DNA of 64,000 nt, from the NCBI GenBank assembly GCA_040905665.1, contig JBBDRD010000050.1, positions 1 through 64,000 of the forward strand. The letters are read 5' to 3'. Source of the stretch: DASVCN01 sp040905665. Its GTDB lineage: Bacteria; Deinococcota; Deinococci; Deinococcales; Trueperaceae. Shown piece by piece: positions 25,659-34,000 of the stretch. Position numbers and translations under genes: made by a program. The stretch's first letter is position 1, and the number at the start of each line of letters is the position of its first letter. The notes beneath the pieces were generated by a model that saw only the letters and a list, made by a program, of their open reading frames with translations, had not been told where the DNA came from and did not search any database.

Positions 25659-28379
25659 TTAGGAAACGAACGGGTCGAGCTTATTCCCGTCGATTCCGAG
25701 TTCGTCCATTGCCCGGCTCACGGTATCACGGCCGATCTCGCCTTCGTCGGCCAAGGCTGAGAGGGTAGCGAAGGCAATATGGCGGGCATCCACTTCGAAG
25801 AAGTCGCGCAGCTCTTCACGCGCCTCACTGCGTCCAAAGCCGTCGGTCCCCAGCGCCACGACCCGCTTGGGCAGATGACCGGACAGGGCGTCGGGCAGCA
25901 GCCGCAGATAGTCTGAAGCGGCCACCAGAACGCCGTCGGCCCCCGCGAGCGTCTCGCCCAGGTACGAACGGCGAGGCTCCTCCTGCGGATGCAGGCGGTT
26001 CCAGCGCTCAACCTGCAACGCCTCGAGGTGCAATTCCTTGTAGGAGGTGACGCTCCACACATCGGCAGCGACCTTGTACTTGGCCAACAGCTCCTGCGCT
26101 TCGAGCACCTCGTTCATTATCGACCCCGAACCGAAAAGCTGAGCCCGAGTCTTGAAGCGGCGACTAGAGGGACGGAACAAGTAGAGGCCCTTGAGGACGC
26201 CTTCCTCGAGCTGCTCGCGGTTCAAATGTTCCGGCGCTGCCGGCTGCGTATAGTTCTCGTTGCCGATTGTCAGGTAGTACTGAAGGTCTTCCTGCTCGCC
26301 GTACATCCTCCGCATTCCCTCTCGAATGACTATCGCGAGTTCGAACGCGAACGATGGATCGTAGGCCTTGAGGGTGGGCACGGGGTAGGCCAGTACGTGA
26401 GAGTTGCCGTCCTGGTGCTGCAGCCCCTCGCCCGCCAGGGTTGTGCGCCCGGCTGTCGCGCCCAGCATGAAACCACGGGTGCGCATATCCGCCGCTGCCC
26501 ATACAAGATCACCGATCCGCTGGAAACCGAACATCGAGTAGTAAATGAAGAAGGGGATGGTGTTGACTCCGTGGGTGGCGTAGGCGGTACCGGCTGCGAT
26601 GAATGAGGACATCGATCCCGCCTCGGTGATCCCCTCCTCGAGTATCTGGCCGTCCTTCGACTCCTTGTAGTAGAGCAGGTTCTCCTTGTCGACCGGCTCG
26701 TATAGCTGGCCAACGCTGGAGTAGATGCCAATCTGCCGAAAGAGCGCTTCCATGCCGAATGTGCGGGCCTCGTCGGGGATGATCGGGACCACCAGCCGGC
26801 CCCACTCCTCGTCCCGCAGCAGCTTGCGCAGGATGGTGACGAATACCATCGTGGTCGACACTGCCCGCTCCCCTGTTCCCTCGAAGAACTCCTCGAACAG
26901 CTCCCGCGCCGGCGGCTCCATAGCCTCTGCGTTCACCCGTCGTTGCGGCACGAACCCGCCAAGTGCCTCGCGCCGCTCATTCAGGTAGCGGTGCTCGGGG
27001 CTTCCCTCGTCGGGGCGGTAAAAGGGGAACTTTGCGACCTCGTCGTCGGAAACGGGAATGTCGAAACGGTCGCGAAATGCGCGCATCTCATCTTCGTTGA
27101 GCTTCTTCTGCTGGTGGGTGATGTTCTTGCCTTCGCCCGACTCACCCAGCCCGTAACCCTTTACGGTGCGAGCGAGAATCGCGGTGGGAGTGCCGCTGTG
27201 CTCGACCGCTCGTTTGTACGCCGCATAGACTTTGATCGGGTCGTGACCGCCTCGATTGAGCTGATCTATGTCGTCATCGCTCCAGCCCTCGATGAGTTTC
27301 TTGAGCTCGGGCGTGTTGAAGAACTGCTCGCGCAGTTCGGAGGCGCCGAAGGCCGCATACCGCTGCGATTCGCCGTCTACCAGCTTACCGAAGCGTTCGA
27401 TTAGCACGCCCTCGCCGTCCTTGGCCAATAGCCGGTCCCAACCCCGCCCCCAGGCCACCTTGATAACGTCCCAGCCGGCGCCACGAAGTATTCCCTCAAG
27501 CTCCTGCATGATCTGGCCATTGCCGTATACAGGACCGTCGAGGCGCTGCAGATTGCAGTTGATCACCCAGATGAGGTTGTCGAGCTTCTCGCGGGCGGCG
27601 AACTTGATCGCTCCCAGAGTTTCGGGCTCGTCTGTCTCACCGTCGCCCAAGAAAGCCCATACCTTGCCACTGCCGCGTGGCTTGAGGCCGCGATTCTCGA
27701 GATAGCGGTTGAAGCGCGCCTGGTAAATCGACATGATCGGGGCGAGGCCCATCGACACCGTCGGAAAGCTCCAGTAGTCGGGCATGAGCCAGGGGTGCGG
27801 GTAGGAGGAGAGGCCGGGCTCGTCCTGCAGTTCGCGGCGGAAATTACGCAGCCGCTCGACGTCGAAGCGCCGCTCGAGATAAGAGCGGGCGTAGATGCCG
27901 GGCGACGCGTGGCCCTGATAGTAGACCTGATCGACGTCGGAGCCCGCGTCGGGTCCACGGAGAAAATGATTGAAGGCGACTTCGTAGAGGGTTGCAGCCG
28001 AGGCGTAGCTCGAGATGTGCCCGCCGATGCCGTCGGACATTTTGTTGGCCCTCACGACAAGCGCCATGGCGTTCCAGCGAATCAGGTTGCGGATGCGCCG
28101 CTCCATCTGCAGGTCGCCCGGGTACTCCGGTTCGGCATCTACCGGAATGGTGTTGATATACGGCGTGGTGGAGCTAAAGGGAATCTCCAGCCCGTGCGCC
28201 TTGGCATGCGATTCCAGACGCCGGAAAATCTCCATTACCCGCTCCGGTCCACCCGAAGCCAGTACATAGTCGAGCGACTCTAGCCACTCACGCATCTCCA
28301 CCCGGTCCAATTCGCGCCTCTCGGCCGGTTCGAGTTGAGACCTGTCTACATTCAGCAGTTCATCAAGTACGTCTGCCAT
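25659..28379 (-). CDS. aceE: Pyruvate dehydrogenase E1, homodimeric type
   Basis: Thiamine-diphosphate enzyme that decarboxylates pyruvate and acetylates the lipoyl group of AceF. It is about 906 aa from the ATG at 28379, close to E. coli AceE (887). The ThDP-binding motif is GDGETDEPETLGAIKFAAREKLDNLIWVINCN (GDG...NN-type), and family blocks NRGGHDP, KGYGLG, and TAGRTTLAGEGLQHQDGNSH are intact. A TTG nine codons further upstream is also possible; GAGAGG lies 12 bases before the ATG. Using the AceE type rather than alpha/beta E1 is consistent with Deinococcus. Confidence 0.95.
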   Translation of the reverse strand: MADVLDELLNVDRSQLEPAERRELDRVEMREWLESLDYVLASGGPERVMEIFRRLESHAKAHGLEIPFSSTTPYINTIPVDAEPEYPGDLQMERRIRNLIRWNAMALVVRANKMSDGIGGHISSYASAATLYEVAFNHFLRGPDAGSDVDQVYYQGHASPGIYARSYLERRFDVERLRNFRRELQDEPGLSSYPHPWLMPDYWSFPTVSMGLAPIMSIYQARFNRYLENRGLKPRGSGKVWAFLGDGETDEPETLGAIKFAAREKLDNLIWVINCNLQRLDGPVYGNGQIMQELEGILRGAGWDVIKVAWGRGWDRLLAKDGEGVLIERFGKLVDGESQRYAAFGASELREQFFNTPELKKLIEGWSDDDIDQLNRGGHDPIKVYAAYKRAVEHSGTPTAILARTVKGYGLGESGEGKNITHQQKKLNEDEMRAFRDRFDIPVSDDEVAKFPFYRPDEGSPEHRYLNERREALGGFVPQRRVNAEAMEPPARELFEEFFEGTGERAVSTTMVFVTILRKLLRDEEWGRLVVPIIPDEARTFGMEALFRQIGIYSSVGQLYEPVDKENLLYYKESKDGQILEEGITEAGSMSSFIAAGTAYATHGVNTIPFFIYYSMFGFQRIGDLVWAAADMRTRGFMLGATAGRTTLAGEGLQHQDGNSHVLAYPVPTLKAYDPSFAFELAIVIREGMRRMYGEQEDLQYYLTIGNENYTQPAAPEHLNREQLEEGVLKGLYLFRPSSRRFKTRAQLFGSGSIMNEVLEAQELLAKYKVAADVWSVTSYKELHLEALQVERWNRLHPQEEPRRSYLGETLAGADGVLVAASDYLRLLPDALSGHLPKRVVALGTDGFGRSEAREELRDFFEVDARHIAFATLSALADEGEIGRDTVSRAMDELGIDGNKLDPFVS

Positions 28380-28668
28380 CGCAAGCGTTGTCCTCTCACT
28401 CTCCAATTGGCATCGACTCCGATAAGCAGCGTTTGGCTTGTCCTGCCTCTTAACCGCTATTTATTCATAACCGCTTCTTGTCGCCATCGTGACTGCGGTT
28501 CCTAGCCGCAGCTTCTGGCCGCTGATACCTACGTCGATTCCAATACGATTGATGCCACTATCGCCAATGTGCCCTTTGCCGGGCGTGCTGGCTTCATTCT
28601 ACACCCTTGTCCCCGGGCCCTCGGAATCGCCCCTCCCTCCATTCTCCTTGCGGCTTTCGTTCCGCAAC

Positions 28669-28806
28669 ACGTACGGCGGTACGGTGGGCGACTCGGGGCT
28701 AATCCTAGCGGGCGCCGTGCTCTCGGCAGTTCCGACGATAATCCTGTTCATCGTATTTCAGCGCTATTTTCTGGAAGGGGTGTCATTCGGCGGCTCGAAA
28801 GGCTGA
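28669..28806 (+). pseudogene. C-terminal remnant of a sugar ABC transporter permease (MalG type)
   Basis: This frame ends GLILAGAVLSAVPTIILF plus IVFQRYFLEGVSFGGSKG and a stop, which matches the last helix and the QRYF-x-G-(x)5-KG tail characteristic of CUT1-family permeases. Upstream of about 28660 the same frame is proline/serine-rich and unlike a permease, and no other frame continues it. It sits directly before a glycogen debranching-type gene, the kind of neighbour a maltose/trehalose transporter would have. The rest of the 481-bp gap (28380-28860) holds nothing else I can identify. Confidence 0.55.
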
Positions 28807-28860
28807 CGTTTTCCCGGTTACGCTACTTGGGGCAGATTTCCGCCCGTGTCGAGGATATCC

Positions 28861-30717
28861 ATGGATTTCAGCAAGAACATCGTTCTCAAGGAGAACTACA
28901 CCTTCCTGGTCGCCAATGCGGATGCCCAGGTCACCGGCGGCGAACGCGGCCTCTACAACCGCGACACCCGCTTCCTGAGCCGCTACCACTGGCACTTCTC
29001 CCCACCCTTACAGGTGTTGCTGTTGCACTCCCCGCAACCGGACCGGCTGAGTGCTCATCACGCGCTGTTGGAGCACCAGCAGCAGCACGTCGCCGTGAAC
29101 CGCGAGTTGCGCCTGAATGACGGGGGGCTCGTCGACCGGCTGACCATCGAGGCCACAGGCCTTGAGAGGCAGGTGCTGACGCTGGAACTGGAGTTCGACG
29201 GTGACTTCGCCGACCTCTTCGAGGTGCGGGGCTGGGGAAGCTTGGAGAGGCAGTTCGAACGTGAGGCGGAAGGCTGCTGGGCCCGGCTGAGTTATAGAGC
29301 TGCCGACGGATTCGAGTCTGCAGTCGAGATGCGGTTCTCCGAATCACCCGAGAGGCTCGAGGATAGTCGTGCTCGTTTCACCGTGGCCCTGGAGCCGGGA
29401 GATCGCCGGGTGATCGAGGTAGAAGTGCGCCTGACAAGTCCGCCGGAGCAGTCCGCGCCTGCACTGAGCTATGCCGACTGGCGCAAGCAGTTTCAAGGTC
29501 TTGCAGTGCCACCTGGACGGCAGGCGTTGATGCAGCGGGCCATCGACGACCTGCGGGCTCTGCTGCTCTTCACGCAAGACGGCCCGTTACCGGCTGCCGG
29601 CATCCCCTGGTTCGTAGCCGCGTTCGGGCGCGACGCCCTACTCACTTCGGCAATGCTTCTGCCCTGGGCGCCACAGGTAGCCGAGGGCGCTCTTCGGTAC
29701 CTGGCGAGGCATCAGGGTACGACCTTTGAAAGCTTTCGCGCCGAGGCGCCCGGCAAAATCATGCACGAGTTGCGCTTCGGCGAGCTGAGCCGAACGCACC
29801 GCGCACCGCATAGCCCCTACTACGGCACGGTCGATGCCACTGCGCTGTTCATCGTGTTGCTGAAGCATTACCGGCGGGCCACGGGACGTCTTGGGCTGGT
29901 TCGGGATCTGCAGCCGCAGTGGGAAGCAGCGCTCACCTGGATGCAGGGGGACGGTGACCCGGATGGCGACGGGTTCCTGGAGTTCACCGCGGCGGAGCCC
30001 GGCAAGGGGCTTATCGTGCAGTCTTGGAAGGACTCGGCGGACTCAATGAGCCATTCCGACGGCACGCTCGCCGAAGGGTCACTGGCGGTTTCCGAGGTCC
30101 AAGGTTACGCCTATGAAGCGTATAGCGCCGCCGCCGAATTCTACAAGGCCCTAGGGCAGGAGAGTAGAGCCGAACATTGGCACGTCATTGCGCGCGACTT
30201 GCAGTCCCGCTTTCACGAGACCTTCTGGATCGAAGAGCTTGGCACTTACGCAATGGCCCTCGACGGCGCCAAACGCCCCCTCGCCGTCCACAACTCGAAT
30301 GCCGGACAGCTTTTATGGAGTGGGATAGTGCTTAAGGAAGTTGCGCCGCGACTGGTCGAGACGCTCTTCACCCGCGAGAACTGGAGCGGCTGGGGCTTTC
30401 GCACACTGGGAAGCGCAGAGGTTCGCTACAACCCCGTCTCCTATCACAACGGCTCGGTGTGGCCGCATGACAGTGCGCTCATAGCAGGGGGACTGACGCG
30501 CTACGGATTCAGGCGGGAGGCGGCACGAGTGCGCGAAGCACTCCTCGACCTAGCCCACAGCCAGCCCGACCTGAGATTACCGGAGCTGGTGGCCGGTTAC
30601 GAACGCACGGGCTTCTCCGAGTTCCTCAGCGAAGCAGCCCCACCCGTGCCTTATCCGGTCGCCTGCCGGCCGCAAGCCTGGGACGCCGCGGCCGTGATCT
30701 ATCTGATTGGCCTGTGA
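28861..30717 (+). CDS. Amylo-alpha-1,6-glucosidase-like protein (glycogen debranching type)
   Basis: A 618-aa cytoplasmic protein. The first 190 or so residues form the N-terminal GDE domain (NYTFLVANADAQVTGGERGLYNRDTRFLSRY). The remainder is an (alpha/alpha)6-barrel of the GH15/GH133-like type, with WFVAAFGRDALLTSAM, YYGTVDATALFIVLL, QSWKDSADSM, and VWPHDSALIAGGLTRYG as recognisable catalytic-site blocks. I chose the ATG at 28861, six bases after GAGG, over a GTG at 28846. Substrate (glycogen side chains or another alpha-glucan) is inferred from family only. Confidence 0.88.
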   Translation: MDFSKNIVLKENYTFLVANADAQVTGGERGLYNRDTRFLSRYHWHFSPPLQVLLLHSPQPDRLSAHHALLEHQQQHVAVNRELRLNDGGLVDRLTIEATGLERQVLTLELEFDGDFADLFEVRGWGSLERQFEREAEGCWARLSYRAADGFESAVEMRFSESPERLEDSRARFTVALEPGDRRVIEVEVRLTSPPEQSAPALSYADWRKQFQGLAVPPGRQALMQRAIDDLRALLLFTQDGPLPAAGIPWFVAAFGRDALLTSAMLLPWAPQVAEGALRYLARHQGTTFESFRAEAPGKIMHELRFGELSRTHRAPHSPYYGTVDATALFIVLLKHYRRATGRLGLVRDLQPQWEAALTWMQGDGDPDGDGFLEFTAAEPGKGLIVQSWKDSADSMSHSDGTLAEGSLAVSEVQGYAYEAYSAAAEFYKALGQESRAEHWHVIARDLQSRFHETFWIEELGTYAMALDGAKRPLAVHNSNAGQLLWSGIVLKEVAPRLVETLFTRENWSGWGFRTLGSAEVRYNPVSYHNGSVWPHDSALIAGGLTRYGFRREAARVREALLDLAHSQPDLRLPELVAGYERTGFSEFLSEAAPPVPYPVACRPQAWDAAAVIYLIGL

Positions 30718-30800
30718 ACGAATAGGCTCGCTAGGTCAACCGTTCCGAGCGTCATCATCGGCGCACTGACGACACCAGCTGTCCGGATCAACCATCTGCC

Positions 30801-31763
30801 TCACTCGCCCGAACCGTCTCGCTGCATCATCTGCCCCGTGGGGATGTGCTTGCGCTTCTTGCTCAGCAGAGACGCCCCGATACTGATAGCCAGTACCCCT
30901 ACGATGACCGCCAGGCTCACCCAGGTGGGCGGGTGCCAGAAGCCACTCAAGAGCATCTTGACGCCAACGTAACTGAGGATCACCGCCAGGCCGTACTCGA
31001 GGTAGACGAAGCGGTCGATGATCCCCGCAAGCAGGAAGTAGAGGCTCCTGAGGCCGAGGATCGCGAATATGTTGCTGGTGAAGACGATGAACGGCTCGCG
31101 GGTGATGGCGAAGATCGCAGGAATGCTGTCGACCGCGAAGACGACGTCGGTTGCTTCGATCAACACCAGCACCAGCAGCAGCGGGGTGGCCGCTAGCTTG
31201 CCTCCATGACGGACGAAGAAGCGCGAGCCGTGATAGCCCTTGGTAATCGGCACGAAACGCCGTACCAGGCGCAGGACCGGGTTTCGCTCAACGTTGATCA
31301 GATCTTCACCGTTGTTGAAGAGCAGGCGCAGCCCGGCGAACACCAGGAAGGCTCCGAAAACATAGATGATCCAGTGGAAGTTCTCGATGAGAGTGACGCC
31401 CAGGAAGATCATGATGCCGCGCATCACCAGCGCTCCCAGGATCCCCCAGAAGAGCACCCTGTGTTGGTACTGGGCCGGAACCGAGAACGCCGAGAAGAGC
31501 AGCACGAACACGAAGATGTTGTCTACCGAGAGCGAGTACTCGATCAGATAGCCGGTGAGGAACTCGATTCCGGCCTGAGGCCCTGCCCATAGGTACAGCA
31601 CCAGGTTGAAGAGCAGGCCGAGGCTGACCCAGAAGGCGACCCAGCGGCCCGCCTCCGGCACCGAGATGACGTGCTGCTTGCGGTTGAACACGCCCAGGTC
31701 GAGCGCCAGCATGAAGAGAACGAACGCTAGGAATCCTATCCAAAAACCGATTGGGACATCCAC
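30801..31763 (-). CDS. alx: TerC/Alx-family membrane protein, probable Mn2+ exporter
   Basis: A 320-aa protein with about nine membrane helices and two acidic motifs: YSLSVDNIFVFVLLFSAFSVPAQYQHRVLFWGI near residue 80 and LIEATDVVFAVDSIPAIFAITREPFIVFTSN near 205. These are the Alx/TerC signature. E. coli Alx and related proteins export Mn2+. I chose the GTG at 31763, seven bases after a perfect AGGAGG, over an ATG at 31781 that lies inside the Shine-Dalgarno hairpin. A yybP-ykoY riboswitch directly upstream ties expression to manganese and strongly supports the metal assignment. Confidence 0.9.
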   Translation of the reverse strand: MDVPIGFWIGFLAFVLFMLALDLGVFNRKQHVISVPEAGRWVAFWVSLGLLFNLVLYLWAGPQAGIEFLTGYLIEYSLSVDNIFVFVLLFSAFSVPAQYQHRVLFWGILGALVMRGIMIFLGVTLIENFHWIIYVFGAFLVFAGLRLLFNNGEDLINVERNPVLRLVRRFVPITKGYHGSRFFVRHGGKLAATPLLLVLVLIEATDVVFAVDSIPAIFAITREPFIVFTSNIFAILGLRSLYFLLAGIIDRFVYLEYGLAVILSYVGVKMLLSGFWHPPTWVSLAVIVGVLAISIGASLLSKKRKHIPTGQMMQRDGSGE

Positions 31764-31764
31764 G

Positions 31765-31813
31765 AAAAAACCTCCTGACATGCCACGACTCCTGCCAAAG
31801 CGTGGCTGTCAGG
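31765..31813 (-). promoter_or_regulatory. Riboswitch expression-platform hairpin over the Shine-Dalgarno
   Basis: On the minus strand CCTGACAGCCACG (31813-31801) pairs with CGTGGC-A-TGTCAGG (31787-31774), 13 pairs with one bulged A. The 3' arm takes in the first half of AGGAGG (31776-31771) and is followed by six T residues (31770-31765). It could hide the ribosome site or act as a terminator. Its 5' arm also contains the CCTG needed for aptamer helix P1, giving two exclusive folds. Confidence 0.65.
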
Positions 31814-31912
31814 TCTCGCTTCTGTCCTCGCGCACCGGGCTCCCCGCCGGAAGACCGTGTTGACGGTGCGCGACCCCGATTTTGGCTTCGGGTGGCTACT
31901 CCCCTGTTCTGG
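31806..31912 (-). ncRNA. yybP-ykoY (Mn2+) riboswitch aptamer
   Basis: Read on the minus strand, the conserved blocks occur in order: GGGGAGTAGCC (31904-31894), CGTCAACACGG in the middle, CCGGCGGGGAGCCCGG, and GCGAGACCT (31819-31811). These match the GGGGAGUAG ... GUCANNACGG ... GAGACC consensus of the yybP-ykoY family, which binds Mn2+ at a three-way/coaxial junction. P1 can close through CAGG/CCTG. It stands directly before a TerC/Alx gene, the classic partner of this RNA. Confidence 0.85.
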
Positions 31913-31920
31913 AACGCATC

Positions 31921-31951
31921 ATAATATGCCTCACGTTCATTTGGCTGTCAG
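31921..31951 (-). promoter_or_regulatory. Promoter of the riboswitch-alx transcript
   Basis: On the minus strand: -35 CTGACA (31951-31946) and -10 TATTAT (31926-31921) separated by 19 bases, just upstream of the aptamer. The long spacer makes the exact pairing uncertain; CATATT with a 17-base spacer is the alternative. Confidence 0.5.
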
Positions 31952-32007
31952 GTAGGCGGCGCGGGCCAGTCAGACGGAACCGGCCGCCGGCAGCCTAAAC
32001 CTTGCTA

Positions 32008-32820
32008 TTAATTTTCGGAATCCAGCGTCCTAAGCATTGCCCGCACGAGCAGCTTGGCTCGCGCTGCAGCCAGCAGGGTGAATTCGCGAAACGAAAGCTG
32101 GGCTTCGTGGTCGGCGCTGTCACTGATGGAGCGGATGATGACGAAGGGAACTGCGGCTCTCGTGCAAACTTGGGCTACGGCCGCACCTTCCATTTCGACG
32201 CAGGTTGCGCCAAAGCGCTCGTGGAGGGCGCGTGTGAGCTGCGGATCGGCAACGAACTGATCGCCCGAGGCGACTCTACCGGTCATGACCGTCACGTCAT
32301 TGGCCAGGATCGTCCCTTCGCCGGCGCCGGAATTCGCTTCTGCGGTCAGTCCAGCCGCCGCTTCGGTCGCCAGCTTCACGAGCCCTGTGTCGCAACTCCA
32401 GACGAATGGTTCACCGGGCACCTGGCCCGGTTCATAACCCAGGGCCGTTACGTCGACATCATGCTGAACGGCGTCGGCAGCGATCACGATGTCGCCCGGT
32501 CTCAACCTCGGGTCGACAGCTCCGGCAACCCCTGTGAAGATAAGGGCACGCGGTCCCTCCACGATCAACAGCTGTGCAACGGCGGCGGCATTGACCTTAC
32601 CGATGCCGCTCAGCGCTAGCACCACCCGGTGTCCCTCGAGTCGACCCGTGTGTAACTCAATGCCACTAACGTTGCGGTCGCGGCGATCCTCGAGGAGGTC
32701 GAGCAGCGCGGCGATCTCCTCGGGCATCGCCCCAAGTATCGCCAGCGGCCGCTCGAGCTGGGACACAAAGGCGCTGCTATTAACGAGTGAGGACGCCCCG
32801 TCGCAGCGAGACGTTCTCAC
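32008..32820 (-). CDS. mtnN: 5'-methylthioadenosine/S-adenosylhomocysteine nucleosidase
   Basis: Hydrolyses MTA and SAH to adenine plus the thioribose or homocysteine derivative, clearing by-products of SAM use and feeding methionine salvage. Recognisable blocks are LAILGAMPEEIAALLDLL, LALSGIGKVNAAAVAQLLI, FTGVAGAVDPRLRPGDIVIA and the C-terminal VEMEGAAVAQVC followed by RSISDSAD, with the catalytic Asp. The start is uncertain: the GTG at 32820 adds 27 residues before the first strand, and a GTG at 32766 would give a more usual N-terminus. It begins 12 bases after the HU stop and could be co-transcribed. Confidence 0.9.
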   Translation of the reverse strand: MRTSRCDGASSLVNSSAFVSQLERPLAILGAMPEEIAALLDLLEDRRDRNVSGIELHTGRLEGHRVVLALSGIGKVNAAAVAQLLIVEGPRALIFTGVAGAVDPRLRPGDIVIAADAVQHDVDVTALGYEPGQVPGEPFVWSCDTGLVKLATEAAAGLTAEANSGAGEGTILANDVTVMTGRVASGDQFVADPQLTRALHERFGATCVEMEGAAVAQVCTRAAVPFVIIRSISDSADHEAQLSFREFTLLAAARAKLLVRAMLRTLDSEN

Positions 32821-32832
32821 TCCCGCCCGTTT

Positions 32833-33111
32833 CTACTGGACGCTGTCCTTGAGACCTTTACCCGGCTTGAAGGCCGGGTACTTGCTCGCGGGGATCTCGA
32901 TCCGGTCGGTTGTGCCGGGCTTCACGCCGCTACGAGCCTTGCGCTCGCGCACCTCGAACGTTCCGAAACCGGTGAGCTGAACCTTCTCCCCGCCTTTGAG
33001 ACTTGTTGTCACGCGCCCGAGCATGCCGTCGATCACTGCCTTGACATCCTTCTTGCTCATGCCGGTCTCTCCAGCAATCTGGTCGACGAGATCTGCCTTG
33101 GAAACAGCCAT
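32833..33111 (-). CDS. hup: HU-family DNA-binding protein
   Basis: A 92-aa histone-like protein that bends and compacts DNA as a dimer. The chain matches HU throughout: MSKKDVKAVIDGMLGRVTTSL, the GFGTFEVRERKARSGVKPGT hinge into the DNA-binding arm, and FKPGKGLKDSV at the end. The arm carries I-E-I-P-A rather than the commonest I-x-I-P-A-x-K context but keeps the intercalating Pro. A strong GGAGGG is five bases before the ATG at 33111. Confidence 0.95.
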   Translation of the reverse strand: MAVSKADLVDQIAGETGMSKKDVKAVIDGMLGRVTTSLKGGEKVQLTGFGTFEVRERKARSGVKPGTTDRIEIPASKYPAFKPGKGLKDSVQ

Positions 33112-33139
33112 AGAGTCCCTCCATTTCGAGAACTGCCCT

Positions 33140-33169
33140 AAGGTACCAGCGCCCGGAGCCGTTTGGCAA
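33140..33169 (-). promoter_or_regulatory. Promoter of the HU gene
   Basis: On the minus strand: -35 TTGCCA (33169-33164), 18-base spacer, -10 TACCTT (33145-33140), about 30 bases before the start codon. Confidence 0.5.
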
Positions 33170-33302
33170 GGGGTCGATTGCCGTTTTTGCCGTTTCTCAT
33201 GCGAATTTCCTGGCTCTTGTGAGATAAGCAGCAGTTGGCCAGAGAAGTGTCGAGGGGCTGCAAAAGCGTGCTGCACGTCAACCGCCCCCCGACTGGCGAG
33301 TT

Positions 33303-33836
33303 TCACCTCGGCGTAGCTCGAAAAACCAGGCGACCGAGCAGCGCACCCAGGATCAGGGCCGGAATGACGAGCGCCAGGGCCAACAGGTCCAGCGGCCTCC
33401 CCTGGACCAGCTGGGCGACGGTCACCGATCCAGCTAGCAGCGTCCCGCCGGCGATGGTGTAGAGGGGTGCGGGCGTGGTCTCGCGGCGCATGAACCAGAG
33501 GGTTGCGAAATATCCCAGCATCAGATAGAAACCGGCAGCAATCAGGCTGGTTGCTAGACCGGCTTCCTGCTGTTCGGCAGGAGCGACGCTCTGCAGGGTA
33601 ATGAAAAACACCGTTACGGCAGCGAGTACACCGGCAAAACGACCAGGAACGCGTCCGCGCCGCACCGGGCGCTGTTCGTCGCCTTCAGCCAGTCCACTCT
33701 GGCGCTTGACTGATTCGCTGCTCCGCGACTTACGAAGCTGCCGCACCTTTGCTCGTCGCTCCTCGCGCTTCCGCGTCTTCTCCTTCTCCTGTTTCTTGTC
33801 CTGCTTGTCCTGGGCTCGACGGAACTGTCTATTCAT
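33303..33836 (-). CDS. Small membrane protein with a highly basic N-terminus, unknown function
   Basis: A 177-aa protein from the ATG at 33836. Residues 1-60 are dominated by K, R, E and Q (MNRQFRRAQDKQDKKQEKEK), probably a cytoplasmic helix able to touch nucleic acid or acidic lipids. Residues about 66-175 form four membrane helices ending with a short RLVFRATPR tail. I recognise no family with confidence. An in-frame ATG upstream would add 33 residues without character of their own. It is divergent from mgtE. Confidence 0.7.
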   Translation of the reverse strand: MNRQFRRAQDKQDKKQEKEKTRKREERRAKVRQLRKSRSSESVKRQSGLAEGDEQRPVRRGRVPGRFAGVLAAVTVFFITLQSVAPAEQQEAGLATSLIAAGFYLMLGYFATLWFMRRETTPAPLYTIAGGTLLAGSVTVAQLVQGRPLDLLALALVIPALILGALLGRLVFRATPR

Positions 33837-34000
33837 TCGCTCAGCATAGGCTCTCAGGTGACTCCCGCCAAGTTGACCTTCCCAGCCGGCTCGGGCGATG
33901 GAATGGGGCGACGGAATGGTCACGAGATTGTGCAACCGCGCGGTAGCATTGCCGAGGACCGGTCAGTCAGCTGAGCAGAGGCGAGTGGGAGGCTAGCAAC

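Noticed and set aside
24275..28379. Possible truncation of the PDH complex because E3 is missing
   Set aside because: Absence of lpd next to aceEF is common; E1 and E2 are full length with intact active sites.
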